Counted from the stretch's first letter, positions 16,900 to 26,870 are shown. The stretch: 64,000 nt of DNA from Glaciecola sp964195425 (GCA_964195425.1 CAXMOM010000043.1:1-64000); one strand, 5' to 3'. Notes: generated by a model from the letters alone, not told the origin. Numbers and translations are program-made.

Positions 16900-19170
16900 A
16901 TGAGCACAAGTCTGTCTAATTCAAAAAATAACAATCCTCAAGAGGCTGCGATTGAGTTTGCATCTGATTTACTTAGTCGAATGGCGCTTGACGAAAAACT
17001 AGGACAGCTAAATCAATTATCAGGTGAAGGGGGCTCGATTAGTCCGCATTTAGTCAATTCCATCCAAGAAGGTCGTGTTAGTTCTATTCTTAATGAAGTA
17101 GACCCTGCAACTGTTAATGAACTCCAAAGAATCGCTGTCGAAGAATCTCGATTGGGTATTCCTTTGTTAATCGGGCGAGATGTTATCCATGGTTTTACCA
17201 CCACATTTCCTATTCCTTTGGGGCAGGCAGCTACGTGGTGTGAAAAAACCGTTGAACAGGCGGCTAGAATTGGCGCTATTGAAGCTTCGAGCCAAGGGGT
17301 TAATTGGACATTTGCCCCTATGATAGATATTACGCGCGATCCGCGTTGGGGCAGAATAGCGGAAAGCTTAGGAGAAGACCCTTTCCTTTGTTCGCGTTTA
17401 GGCGAAGCCATGGTTATAGGTTTTCAGTCTAACGATTTAAGGGATAAAACTGCAATTGCAGCCTGTGCAAAGCATTTTGCGGGTTATGGTTACAGCGAGA
17501 GTGGGCGCGACTATTGCTTTGCGAACATTAGTGAAAATGAGCTCAGAAATACAGTTTTGCCACCATTTAAAGCCGCCGCCGATATAGGCGTAGCTACTTT
17601 TATGACTTCTTTTAGTGATTTAAATGGTGTCCCTGCAAGCGGTAATCAATGGCTTTTAGAAGACGTTTTACGCGGTGAATGGCAATATAAAGGTTTTGTA
17701 GTGAGCGATTGGAACTCGGTCCAAGGACTGCAGGCACATGGCTTAGCTGAAAATGACGAACAGTGCGCACAGCTGTCGGCCACGGCGGGTGTTGATATGG
17801 AAATGGTGAGCAGGTGCTACGCTAATTACTTACCAAAATTGATACAACAAAAAAGCATTGATGTGGAACAAATCGATGCCATGGTGCTGCGTATTCTGCA
17901 AACCAAATTTTCGCTAGGACTTTTTGGAAATGCCTATACACAAGCCGAGAACTTTCCCGCTCTTGCCAACCCGTCGCATTTAGCAGCGGCAAAAGAAGCG
18001 GCGATTAAAAGTTGCGTATTACTTAAAAATCGCCAAGCAATTCTTCCTCTCAATAAACACAAGTTAAGCAATGTTGCGGTAATTGGTCCACTAGCGAATG
18101 ATGGCTATGAACAATTAGGCACATGGATATTTGATGGGCACGAAAAGCATAGTGTTGATTGCTTAACGGCTATTTCTGCTGAAGTAACCGCTACCGGAGT
18201 GTGCGCTGAAGCTTGGCCTGCAAACCAATCTGTAAATCGCGGCGTAAAAGTACATTTTGCCAAAGGCTTAGCTACTAGCCGTGATGTTCGTAAATCGGGT
18301 TTTAATGAAGCAATTGACGCTGCGGCAAAGTCTGATATCGCGATTATGGTTATGGGCGAAGAATCAATACTATCGGGTGAGGCGCATTCGCGCTCGAACA
18401 TAGATCTTCCGGGCGCTCAAGAAGCGCTTATTGAGCAAATTTCAGCAACAGGCACGCCTATTGTGTTGGTAGTGATGGCAGGCCGTCCACTAACCCTGTC
18501 GTCTATTGTCGATAAAGTAGATGTCATATTATATGCATGGCATCCAGGCTCGATGGGAGGAGAAGCTATTAGTGATTTATTATTTGGAAAAGCAATTCCT
18601 ACAGGAAAGTTACCCGTGACATTCCCGCGTGTGGTAGGGCAAATTCCCATTTACTATTCACAAAAAAACGGAGAACGTCCAGCGACAGAAGAACAATATG
18701 TGCATCAGGACAATATACCAATAAGGGCGCAGCAAACTTCATTAGGCATGGTTTCAGCGCACCTAGATACACATTTTACACCCTTGTTTCCCTTTGGCTT
18801 TGGTTTGAGTTACGCGAGCTTTGAGTATAGTGAAGTGACCTTAAGTCATCCTGAAATGAAAATAAATGAACCGCTTACTGCCATGGTTACCATTACTAAT
18901 AATAGTGATTATAGCAGTGAAGAAATTGTGCAATTATATATTCGCGATAAAGCCGCCAGTACGACTAGACCAATCAAAGAATTGAAGGGTTTTAAACGCG
19001 TATTGATTAATGCGCATGAAAGTGTGCAGGTTAGTTTTGAAATAAAAGCTGATTTGTTAGGTTTTTATGGGCAGCAAAACACCCTTATTATTGAAAATGG
19101 CGAGTTTCATGTGTGGATAGGCTCAGACTCCACTGTTTCTGAATATGCAAGCATGAGACTAGTCGATTAA
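16900..19170 (+). CDS. cytoplasmic GH3 beta-glucosidase
   Basis: A 756-residue glycoside hydrolase family 3 enzyme, BglX-like. Domains in order: TIM barrel (about 20-340) with G-R-D-V-I-H-G, KHFAGYG and the nucleophile D270 in V-V-S-D-W; the alpha/beta sandwich (about 375-590) with GEESILSGEAHSR; and a fibronectin-III-like C-terminal domain (650-756). BglX proteins are normally exported, but this one has no signal peptide, so it should act inside the cell on sugars brought in by the divergent symporter. It ends 1 bp before the convergent solute-binding pseudogene. Confidence 0.92.
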   Translation: MSTSLSNSKNNNPQEAAIEFASDLLSRMALDEKLGQLNQLSGEGGSISPHLVNSIQEGRVSSILNEVDPATVNELQRIAVEESRLGIPLLIGRDVIHGFTTTFPIPLGQAATWCEKTVEQAARIGAIEASSQGVNWTFAPMIDITRDPRWGRIAESLGEDPFLCSRLGEAMVIGFQSNDLRDKTAIAACAKHFAGYGYSESGRDYCFANISENELRNTVLPPFKAAADIGVATFMTSFSDLNGVPASGNQWLLEDVLRGEWQYKGFVVSDWNSVQGLQAHGLAENDEQCAQLSATAGVDMEMVSRCYANYLPKLIQQKSIDVEQIDAMVLRILQTKFSLGLFGNAYTQAENFPALANPSHLAAAKEAAIKSCVLLKNRQAILPLNKHKLSNVAVIGPLANDGYEQLGTWIFDGHEKHSVDCLTAISAEVTATGVCAEAWPANQSVNRGVKVHFAKGLATSRDVRKSGFNEAIDAAAKSDIAIMVMGEESILSGEAHSRSNIDLPGAQEALIEQISATGTPIVLVVMAGRPLTLSSIVDKVDVILYAWHPGSMGGEAISDLLFGKAIPTGKLPVTFPRVVGQIPIYYSQKNGERPATEEQYVHQDNIPIRAQQTSLGMVSAHLDTHFTPLFPFGFGLSYASFEYSEVTLSHPEMKINEPLTAMVTITNNSDYSSEEIVQLYIRDKAASTTRPIKELKGFKRVLINAHESVQVSFEIKADLLGFYGQQNTLIIENGEFHVWIGSDSTVSEYASMRLVD

Positions 19171-19171
19171 T

Positions 19172-20095
19172 CTAGGGTACGAGCTTTTTAGGAACAATAA
19201 AGGTGGCAATACCATAACGGTTAATCGACTGAATAGTTTTATATGACGCGGTTGTGTTTTCTAAAAATATAAGCTTGCGCTCAAACACTTTATGATGCGC
19301 TAGTTTTTGAGCGTAATAAACATCAAATAATTCGTAGTAACTTAAATCTTCAATAGCAGCGCGCATTGCTTTTGAATATCGTTCTAATAACTGAGGCTAG
19401 TTTGGGTTAATAAAAATGAAGTCGGCATTGGGATAAACAAAGACGAGCTCAGTGTCTAGCTCTACTTGTTTGTTTTTATGGTCGATCAGTTCTTGGTCTA
19501 TTTCAATAATGCTTCTAGAAAAACAATCGAAACGTTTATTTTGCAGCATGGTAAATAATGACTGATGAACTGGACTGTCTACAATCTCAAATCCGTTTTC
19601 TTCAAAAATATGTTTGTCAGGCCAATATGTCCCTAAGCCGACAGTTAGTTTCTTTTGAATAAATTGTGCGGGGTTTCCAATAGATTTAAATTTGGCTGCG
19701 CTTTTGTGGACTAAACATAATCTAAACCCCAGCAAACCTCTATCGAGAGGCACATAAATCATAGGTGCTCTATTCTCACGTTCAACCGTGGGAGAACCAA
19801 CAAAAATATCAATTTCGCCCTTCACTAAAGTTCCAAAAGCTGCTTTTTGTTCCATATCGTCAGAAGCGACTATGCTGATTTGCGTTCTGGATTTGTTGCT
19901 TAAGTTGGTAAGATTATCTATGCTCGCTTTTACAAATGGGCTGTTGAAGTTGCGATTGTAAAGCACTAATTCTTCGTTAGCTTTGAGCAAACTTATGTTG
20001 GCAAGCATTAATATGCTCTGCAAACATATCTTAGGGATGATGCTGTATGGGCTTGGTTTGCAGATTTTTTTTAATGCCACAAAAGAATACATCAA
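19172..20095 (-). pseudogene. solute-binding-like protein, interrupted by an amber codon
   Basis: A 307-codon reading frame that codes for a periplasmic SBP_bac_3-like protein. It is interrupted by a single in-frame TAG (19394-19396) after F-I-F-I-N-P-N. Both parts share the same frame, and the second part continues L-E-R-Y-S-K-A-M..IEDLSYYELF. The neighbour at 20150 has F-I-F-I-S-P-K-N-I-K-L-H-E-R at the same place, so the stop replaces a sense codon. The upstream part keeps an apparent signal sequence and both lobes. A functional truncated protein or readthrough cannot be excluded. Confidence 0.75.
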
Positions 20096-20149
20096 TTAAC
20101 CGGGCCCAGTTTAATAGCTGGGGTCACAAAGCTCGCAATCCCAAACCTA

Positions 20150-20587
20150 TTAATTGCCGACAAGGCTTCTGGAGATAACCTTTGATTTCTTTAGGATCAT
20201 CAGTTTACGTTCATAAATACCATTTTCTATCAGAGCGCTCTCATAATATTTATCAAAAATATCAAAAATATCGAAATAATTATTGTCCTCAATCGCCAAT
20301 CCCATCGCTGTACTTAGCCGTTCATGCAGTTTTATGTTCTTCGGGCTAATGAAAATAAAATATGTATTTGGATATATAAAGACAAGGTTCAAATCGGCAA
20401 CTATATTTTTTGCTAAAGGTACTATGTTTAGCTGACCAAACTCTTCATCGCTTAGTTGAGCAAGGTTTTGCAGTGTTTCTTTAAAAAATGGTTTATTGTA
20501 ATTGCGTTCCCACACCACTATTTTTTCAACGCTTAATGCAGGATGAATAAAAAGAAGCAATGTACACATTACAAAAAATGGTCTCAT
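20150..20587 (-). pseudogene. solute-binding-like paralogue with internal deletion
   Basis: A 145-residue ORF paralogous to the preceding gene. The N-terminal part (signal peptide, then KIVVWERNYNKPF) aligns with the start of the 307-codon gene, and the C-terminal part (LNLVFIYPNTYFIF..ERKLMILKKS) aligns with its end. About 120 residues, most of both ligand-binding lobes, are missing in frame after QLNIVPLAKN. The remaining protein could not form the binding cleft. Called a pseudogene on that basis. Confidence 0.65.
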
Positions 20588-20747
20588 ATCATTTGGTCTA
20601 TAGGCGTCATTAAAATCAAGTTATGTCATTTATGAGTCCATCACAGACTAGTGCTGAATAATTTAAGGGGTCAACTTAAATCACCGAATTTGTGCAAATA
20701 AACGCTAATACCTTGACCAGAATACTATACTAAATTACGCTACGCGC

Positions 20748-21389
20748 ATGAATACTCTCAAGACCTTTTTGACCTTTAAATTAGCCCTACTTTCTATGAC
20801 TTCCATCTATTGCGTGGCTTTATATCTACTATTGTTTTCTAGCGTAGCAATATCCTCGCAACCCGAGTCCGCAGAAATTCAAGTTAAGCGTGTAAAAATA
20901 GAATTAATAACAGATATTGATTATAGGCCGTATAGCTATCAAGAAGATGGTAAAGCGAAGGGTTTATTAATAGACATTGTTCACCAGGTTGCTGCTTATG
21001 ACGGCTGGTTAGATGAAAGTATAAAAACTAGAGAAGTTGATACCGTAAACGTTTTTGAGTTTCCCAATGCTAGCTTGGCATTGCTGGGCGTTTACAACGA
21101 TATTGTTGATTGTACCTTATTTGAAAAAGTGAGTTTTGTAGAAACCTCCAAGCAATTGTTCGCGGATGGTAAAATTAAAGACCTTAATAAGCTCAGTATT
21201 GGTAGCGTTTTATCGCAAAACTCTCTACATATTGGATATTCTGAAAAAATAATGCGTGCGTCCTCATTAACCGATAAAGCGGCTAATCCTTACCAATTCC
21301 AAAAAGCTTTTGATGCCGAATTTTTTAAAATGCTTCAGTCTGGAGAACTAGCGCCGATATTTCTCAAATATGGTACTCAATACCGGTAA
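20748..21389 (+). CDS. short solute-binding-like periplasmic protein
   Basis: A 213-residue protein with a signal sequence (10-35) and an SBP_bac_3-like start: ELITDIDYRPYSY, then G-K-A-K-G-L-L-I-D-I-V. The C-terminus (FFKMLQSGELAPIFLKYG) is also typical of the family. It is shorter than the usual 250-residue member, and the segment after residue 80 does not follow the expected order, so part of the first lobe seems lost. It may be a third decayed copy next to the two on the other strand. No transporter permease or sensor is adjacent. Confidence 0.5.
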   Translation: MNTLKTFLTFKLALLSMTSIYCVALYLLLFSSVAISSQPESAEIQVKRVKIELITDIDYRPYSYQEDGKAKGLLIDIVHQVAAYDGWLDESIKTREVDTVNVFEFPNASLALLGVYNDIVDCTLFEKVSFVETSKQLFADGKIKDLNKLSIGSVLSQNSLHIGYSEKIMRASSLTDKAANPYQFQKAFDAEFFKMLQSGELAPIFLKYGTQYR

Positions 21390-21420
21390 TTCCACCTACT
21401 TTTTTAAGGTTCCTTGTTGA

Positions 21421-22647
21421 ATGGATACAATCGAATTTATTCGTGTTCGCCGCTTTATTGTTAAGCTTGGCAAAATGCTGCACAAATATGGCACGCCGGC
21501 CTTTCGGCTTGAAGCGCACTTAGCTGAGGTTGCGGCGTACCTGAATGTGCACGCGAGTTTTATCTCCACGCCTACGTCACTCACTTTTGTTCTTTGGAGT
21601 GATAAACATGAAGATGAATACAATCATTCAGCTCGCATGCAGCCAGGCGAGCTTGACTTGGGCTCTTTGTCTCGCACCGACGAATTGGTAAATTCATTAA
21701 TTGCAGGTGCACGTACTTTAGTTGAGGCCGACGAGCGGCTTACTGAAATAGAAGCTAAAATTAAATTTTTTCATCCATTGGGAATGATGTGCGCCTACAG
21801 TTGCTCAACAGGTTCATTTGCAGTGTTAATGGGAGCGTCTTTACTTGATGCTGTGGCGTCGGGTGCTATAGGTATTGTTATGTACCTGTTTGTATTTTGG
21901 TCGCAGTATTCGAAGCGTGTGTCATATATGCTAGAGCCCGCAGTTGCGCTTGTGGCTGGTGTGTTGGCCTGTGCGATTGCGCACTACCTTGAGCCCGGCA
22001 TTAACATCCGTTTGGTGGTGCTATCATCTATAATTATATTCATTCCAGGATTAGCTTTAGCAATAGGGCTTGCTGAGTTGTCTTCTAGGAACGTGGTGAG
22101 CGGCACAGCGCGTGTTATGGATGCCTTAATGCAGTTGTTCAAATTGTATTTTGGTGCGTTTCTAGGCATCTCTCTGGGCTTTGCGCTTTTTAGTGAAGTA
22201 GATCACAATCCATTAATCAAGTTGCCACCTTGGTCGCTATTCGTAGCAGTGTTAATTTTATGCACGGCCTTAATCCCTATTTTTAATATTAGACTGAAGC
22301 ATGCGCCGTTTGCGGTAATGTGTGGTTTTGTTGGTTACTTCTCGACGTATTGGGCTTCTAAATATCTAGAATTTGGACTAGGTACGTTTGCCGGGGCATT
22401 TGCGGTAGGCATATTTGCGAATCTATTTGCACGTGTGGCAAAAGCACCAGCCACGATTGTATTGATGCAAGGTATTATTGTATTGGTGCCGGGTTCAAAA
22501 ACGTATATTGGATTAAATTCTTTTGTATCAGGCACAGATTTTGTGCAAGCTGAACATATCGGTCAAGAAACCTTTGTTATTTTTATGTCTTTGGTAGCGG
22601 GCTTAATATTTGCCAATGTTATATTGCCATCTAGAAAATCACTCTAG
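21421..22647 (+). CDS. ThrE-type threonine/serine exporter (fused)
   Basis: A 408-residue inner-membrane protein of the DUF1212/ThrE family. The N-terminal half carries the soluble-looking start (LGKMLHKYGTPAFRLE, the His-x-x-G-x-x-x-x-R-x-E motif of YjjP) and five helices from about 125. The second half corresponds to YjjB, so the two E. coli subunits are fused as in Corynebacterium ThrE. The expected role is export of threonine, serine or a dicarboxylate. The gene begins 31 bp after the solute-binding-like gene. Confidence 0.85.
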   Translation: MDTIEFIRVRRFIVKLGKMLHKYGTPAFRLEAHLAEVAAYLNVHASFISTPTSLTFVLWSDKHEDEYNHSARMQPGELDLGSLSRTDELVNSLIAGARTLVEADERLTEIEAKIKFFHPLGMMCAYSCSTGSFAVLMGASLLDAVASGAIGIVMYLFVFWSQYSKRVSYMLEPAVALVAGVLACAIAHYLEPGINIRLVVLSSIIIFIPGLALAIGLAELSSRNVVSGTARVMDALMQLFKLYFGAFLGISLGFALFSEVDHNPLIKLPPWSLFVAVLILCTALIPIFNIRLKHAPFAVMCGFVGYFSTYWASKYLEFGLGTFAGAFAVGIFANLFARVAKAPATIVLMQGIIVLVPGSKTYIGLNSFVSGTDFVQAEHIGQETFVIFMSLVAGLIFANVILPSRKSL

Positions 22648-22721
22648 TCCCCTTGATTATATTTTGCCTGTGGTGAATTTTCCGTTAAAAACTAATACGG
22701 TTTAGCTAAGGAATAATAAAA

Positions 22722-23888
22722 ATGCCCGAAGCGTTTAAGCACCGTTTTAATGTCGTTGTTATTACTCAAATGGCCGGTCATATTACCTCGGCAAGTCAGC
22801 ACTTTGACCCCAATGACGTAAAGAATTACTTCGATTCCGAAGGTTTTATAAAAACGGCAAATTTGCAGTTAGAATCTTTAGAGCTTAAAGCTCGTTCTAA
22901 TCAAATAAAGGATGCTTTACTTAAGTATATGCCTCGCGACTTTATTGCGTCAGCGCGAATACTAACCCTTGCATTAGCACCTGCATGTAATAACGAAGAT
23001 ATGCAGTTTGACGCCCACGACCAAGGACTTTGCGGCTGGATGATGATGCCCATAACTGATTATGTTGCAGAATCATCTCTTAAGCATGGCAGCCTATATT
23101 TACATGATGCATTTGCATTAATGCACGCTTGTACTCAGCGTTTTTCAGCAGAGTTTTCAATTCGTCCCTTTTTGCGCGACCATACTAATACAACACTTCA
23201 GGTGCTTACAAAATGGGCTCAAGACGATAACCTTCACGTTCGTAGACTGGTGTCGGAAGGATGTAGGCCTTATTTACCTTGGGGGCTAAGGCTGCATGTT
23301 TTTGCCAATGAGCCTTCACTTATTCTACCACTACTTGAAGCACTTAAAGACGACCCATCAGAATACGTACGTCGCTCTGTAGCCAACAACTTAAATGATA
23401 TTGCCAAAGATCATCCTGACACAGTGGCAGGCATTGCCGCTAAATGGTGGGATGAGAAAAACAAACAACGCACTAAGTTGATTAAGCATGCATGCAGAAC
23501 CTTGCTCAAAAACGGACATCCGAATGTACTCGCTTTATTCGGTTTTGCCCCAGCTAAGCAGTTAGACATTGTGCTTACACTGCAGCATAAGCGCGTAAAA
23601 ATGGGAGAAGTACAAGAGTTTGCACTTTCATTAATCAATAAAAGTGGTATGCCGCAAACTTTGCTAATTGATTACGCTATGTTCCACCAAAAAGCCAACG
23701 GGAAAATGACGCCTAAAGTGTTCAAGTGGACCAGTATTGTTATACCTGCTAATGCTCAACAAACCATTACAAAGCGGCATAGCTTTAAGGCAGTTACGAC
23801 TCGCAGGTACTATCAAGGGCAACATAAAATAGAAATATCAGTCAACGGCAAAGTATTTGCTAAAGAAGGCTTTGAATTATTCGCGTAA
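22722..23888 (+). CDS. AlkC-like DNA alkylation repair protein
   Basis: A 388-residue HEAT-repeat protein. The motif HVRRLVSEGCRPYLPW and the following repeat E-Y-V-R-R-S-V-A-N-N-L-N-D are hallmarks of the AlkC/AlkD superfamily of DNA glycosylases that excise 3-methyl-purines without base flipping. The last 110 residues (KRVKMGEVQEFALSLINKSG..RRYYQGQHKIEISVNG) look like the Ig-like domain that AlkC adds after the HEAT array. Located between an exporter and DUF2252 with short gaps; no shared pathway is evident. Confidence 0.82.
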   Translation: MPEAFKHRFNVVVITQMAGHITSASQHFDPNDVKNYFDSEGFIKTANLQLESLELKARSNQIKDALLKYMPRDFIASARILTLALAPACNNEDMQFDAHDQGLCGWMMMPITDYVAESSLKHGSLYLHDAFALMHACTQRFSAEFSIRPFLRDHTNTTLQVLTKWAQDDNLHVRRLVSEGCRPYLPWGLRLHVFANEPSLILPLLEALKDDPSEYVRRSVANNLNDIAKDHPDTVAGIAAKWWDEKNKQRTKLIKHACRTLLKNGHPNVLALFGFAPAKQLDIVLTLQHKRVKMGEVQEFALSLINKSGMPQTLLIDYAMFHQKANGKMTPKVFKWTSIVIPANAQQTITKRHSFKAVTTRRYYQGQHKIEISVNGKVFAKEGFELFA

Positions 23889-23928
23889 GTAGCGTTTAAT
23901 ATAACTTCGTTTAGTCAGGCTGAAAAAT

Positions 23929-25251
23929 ATGACCTCCAGAGCTGATTTTATTAACCAACAATTGCTACTTATTGATGGCCAGTATGCGGGCGCATCAAAT
24001 CCTAAGCATTTAAAAATGCGCACCAGCCCTTTTGTTTTTTACCGCGGAACCGCTCAACTTTTTTATGCCGATCTAGCGGTACATAATTTAGCAATGCCTG
24101 AAGCCTTTTTGGACGTCCCTTTAACTACTGTAATGGGCGATTGTCATGCCTCAAATTTTGGCTTTTTTACCGAAGAGGGCAGTTTTGGTGAACACATTGT
24201 TTTTTCGTTAAACGATTTTGATGACGCGTGTATAGGGTATGCATATTGGGACATACTTCGTTATTTAGTCAGTTTAGCCTTAGCCGCCGATCATGGCGAA
24301 GGTGTCGTTAACGGTAAATACGAAAGTAACAAAGACTATTCAAATAAGGAGCACCTTTCAGACATGGAAGTTGCAAAAGCTTTGCAGGCTTTTTTGGATG
24401 GCTATATTGATATCCTTACACAAGCAGTAAAACGAAAAGATACCGACGAATATTTCTTGGATCAAACCTTTACTGACTTCAAAACACCTTCGCCACTGAG
24501 TAAGCGTTACAAAAAGGCGCAATCTGCTGCCGTGGGAGGTGAGTTCTTTATGTCAAATAGTGCGCTCGCAAAAGCCGTTGATTTAACGCGTTTCCCTCTG
24601 CGTTTTCAAGACAATCCAGACAAATACAGTAGGAAAGGCGTAGATAAAAGTGCTTTATGCACGCAGCTTAGCCCGTATTTTTATCACGACATATTAGATG
24701 TAGTAAAGCGTATAAATTCAGGTACAAGCTCAGTTAATATGGATCGATTTTATCTACTTATTGGGCCTAGAGATGAGCATAATGCTAATAAAGTTGCTGC
24801 CTGTCATGTTGTTGAAGTAAAGCAGCAAAGAACCGCAGCACCTATTTACTATTTTCCTGAACTACACCATCAAAACCAACTTAACCCATCGCATTTGACA
24901 GTGAAATGTCAGCATAGAATGCAACGAAAGCAAGACTATTGTTTAGATGAGGCATTCTTTCAAGATAGTCATTGGCTAATCCGCTCTAGGCATCACACCA
25001 AAGTAGGGTTTGACCCTGAGCATATTACCTTGGGGAAAGTAAACGCTAATGAAGGAGGGTTCAGCTTTTATGCCGAGGCTTGCGCTAACGCCTTGGCAAG
25101 AGCCCATGGTAGGGGAGACAAAAGCTCTTTAAAGTTTGAGTCTGCAATGTTGCAGGCATTGACTCATACTCAAGCCGAGCTTATTGACCTTGCGAAAGAA
25201 TATGCGCAGCAAGTAAAGCAAGATTGGCATTGGTTTTGTCAGCAAAGATAG
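23929..25251 (+). CDS. DUF2252-family protein
   Basis: A 440-residue protein of the uncharacterised DUF2252 family. The visible motifs are M-R-T-S-P-F-V-F-Y-R-G near 28, GDCHASNFG near 70, and SLNDFDDACIGYAYWDILR near 92. The G-D-x-H-x-x-N plus D-F-D arrangement recalls the catalytic loop and metal Asp of aminoglycoside-kinase-like folds, so a phosphotransferase activity is plausible but unproven. It lies 40 bp after the AlkC-like gene and may be co-transcribed with it. Confidence 0.82.
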   Translation: MTSRADFINQQLLLIDGQYAGASNPKHLKMRTSPFVFYRGTAQLFYADLAVHNLAMPEAFLDVPLTTVMGDCHASNFGFFTEEGSFGEHIVFSLNDFDDACIGYAYWDILRYLVSLALAADHGEGVVNGKYESNKDYSNKEHLSDMEVAKALQAFLDGYIDILTQAVKRKDTDEYFLDQTFTDFKTPSPLSKRYKKAQSAAVGGEFFMSNSALAKAVDLTRFPLRFQDNPDKYSRKGVDKSALCTQLSPYFYHDILDVVKRINSGTSSVNMDRFYLLIGPRDEHNANKVAACHVVEVKQQRTAAPIYYFPELHHQNQLNPSHLTVKCQHRMQRKQDYCLDEAFFQDSHWLIRSRHHTKVGFDPEHITLGKVNANEGGFSFYAEACANALARAHGRGDKSSLKFESAMLQALTHTQAELIDLAKEYAQQVKQDWHWFCQQR

Positions 25252-25281
25252 GTACTAATCTTCGCTGTTTGCCGTTGATTG

Positions 25282-26292
25282 CTAATTAGATTGTTTAACT
25301 ACTTGTGCTATTTGGCCAAAAATTGACTCGCCTTGTTGGTTAAACATTTCAATGCTAACTGAGTCACCAAATTTCATGAACGAGGTAGTAGGTTTGCCAT
25401 TCTCAATAGTTTCAATCATGCGTACTTCAGCAATACAGCTGTAGCCTGCGCCGCCTTCACTAATCGATTTTCCTGGGCCACCATCTAGTTTGTTTGATAC
25501 CGTACCCGATCCAATAACTGTGCCTGCGCAAAGCGGTCGTGTTTTTGCAGCATGGGCAATCAACTGGCCAAAATGGAAGGTCATATCGATACCTGCGTTA
25601 GGCTCGCCAAACTTGTCACCATTAAAATGTGAAACTAATGGTAGATGTAACTTACCGTCTTTGAAGCTGTCACCCAGCTCATTCACAGTAACGCAAACAG
25701 GACTGAAAGCGCTCGATGGTTTGGATTGGAAAAAGCCGAAACCTTTGGCTAATTCACCGGGTATTAAGCCGCGCAAAGAGACATCGTTTACTATCATAAC
25801 TAGGCGAATATAGGCTAAAGCATCATCTGGTGACACGCCCATCGGTACATCGCCAGTGACTACTGCAACTTCGGCTTCAAAATCGATACCAAAGCCGTCG
25901 TCTTGCGGCATAACGATATCTTCTAATGGCGCTAAAAAGCTGTCTGAACCCCCCTGATACATGAGTGGATCGGTCCAAAATGTTTCCGGCATTTCGGCTC
26001 CGCGCGCTTTGCGCACCAACTCTACATGGTTAACATAGGCACTACCATCGGCCCACTGAAAAGCGCGTGGTAGGGGAGATGAAAGTAATGATGGGTTATA
26101 ATCTTCGCCTTCTAACTCACCCGATTCTAATTGCTGATAACGATCTTCCAGCTTTGCACTAACCTGTTCCCAGTTATCTAAGGCATATTGAAGTGTTGGC
26201 GCAATGTAATGCACGCTCGCCATTTTAGTGAGGGCACTATTTACAACGACTAGTTGACCATCGCGGCCTTGTTTTACACTTGCTAATTTCAT
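25282..26292 (-). CDS. fumarylacetoacetate hydrolase-family protein
   Basis: A 336-residue FAH-fold enzyme, last gene of the hpd operon. The metal site is in G-I-D-F-E-A-E-V-A-V-V, with further marks GFGFFQSKPSSAFSPV and SGTVSNKLDGGPGKSISEGG. This is the short bacterial fumarylacetoacetase type, which would split fumarylacetoacetate into fumarate and acetoacetate, the last step of tyrosine catabolism. It follows the VOC gene by 29 bp. A different beta-diketone hydrolase role is possible, but the operon supports tyrosine breakdown. Confidence 0.87.
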   Translation of the reverse strand: MKLASVKQGRDGQLVVVNSALTKMASVHYIAPTLQYALDNWEQVSAKLEDRYQQLESGELEGEDYNPSLLSSPLPRAFQWADGSAYVNHVELVRKARGAEMPETFWTDPLMYQGGSDSFLAPLEDIVMPQDDGFGIDFEAEVAVVTGDVPMGVSPDDALAYIRLVMIVNDVSLRGLIPGELAKGFGFFQSKPSSAFSPVCVTVNELGDSFKDGKLHLPLVSHFNGDKFGEPNAGIDMTFHFGQLIAHAAKTRPLCAGTVIGSGTVSNKLDGGPGKSISEGGAGYSCIAEVRMIETIENGKPTTSFMKFGDSVSIEMFNQQGESIFGQIAQVVKQSN

Positions 26293-26321
26293 TAATTTGG
26301 TCCTTAAAAACGCAGATACTA

Positions 26322-26870
26322 TTAGTTTAATTTACTTGGGAAACCTTCACCTGTATGCAACCATTTTGCATGTTGAGGCGCTTGCTTGGTTTGTGACCAT
26401 TCTTCTAACATCGCTGGTGCTACGCGTTTGAGTTCCGCCATCATTTCAGGTGTACCAATATTTGCCGCAAGCTCAATTCGATGCCCATTTGGGTCGAAGA
26501 AATATAAGGACTCGAATATACCATGATTCGTTGGACCTAAAACATCAATCTCATTTGCTTCTAAATGCGCTTTTGCAGCCATTAAGTCTTCTTTGCTAGC
26601 CACTTCAAATGCAATATGTTGTACCCATTCTGGGGTATTACCATCACGTCCCATATCAGGTGAGTTAGGTAACTCAAAAAAAGCGAGAACGTTGCCATTA
26701 CCTGCGTCTAAAAATACATGCATATATGGGTCAGGTGCCTGAGTAGAAGGCACCTTATCTTCGGCAATGGCCAACTGAAAATCCATATTCAACATTTGTT
26801 GGTAAAACTCAACGGTTTCTTTGGCATCCTTGCAGCGGTAAGCAACATGGTGAATACGGGATAGTTTCAT
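26322..26870 (-). CDS. VOC-superfamily protein in the hpd operon
   Basis: A 182-residue protein of the vicinal-oxygen-chelate fold (glyoxalase/dioxygenase). Two beta-alpha-beta-beta-beta modules are visible. The candidate metal ligands are one His of I-H-H-V-A-Y (7-8), Glu in FFELP, His in VQHIAF, and Glu in HRIELAAN. This could be a lyase, isomerase or extradiol dioxygenase. It is translationally coupled to hpd: the hpd stop and this ATG overlap as TAATG. It sits where hmgA or maiA would be expected in a tyrosine operon. Confidence 0.85.
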   Translation of the reverse strand: MKLSRIHHVAYRCKDAKETVEFYQQMLNMDFQLAIAEDKVPSTQAPDPYMHVFLDAGNGNVLAFFELPNSPDMGRDGNTPEWVQHIAFEVASKEDLMAAKAHLEANEIDVLGPTNHGIFESLYFFDPNGHRIELAANIGTPEMMAELKRVAPAMLEEWSQTKQAPQHAKWLHTGEGFPSKLN

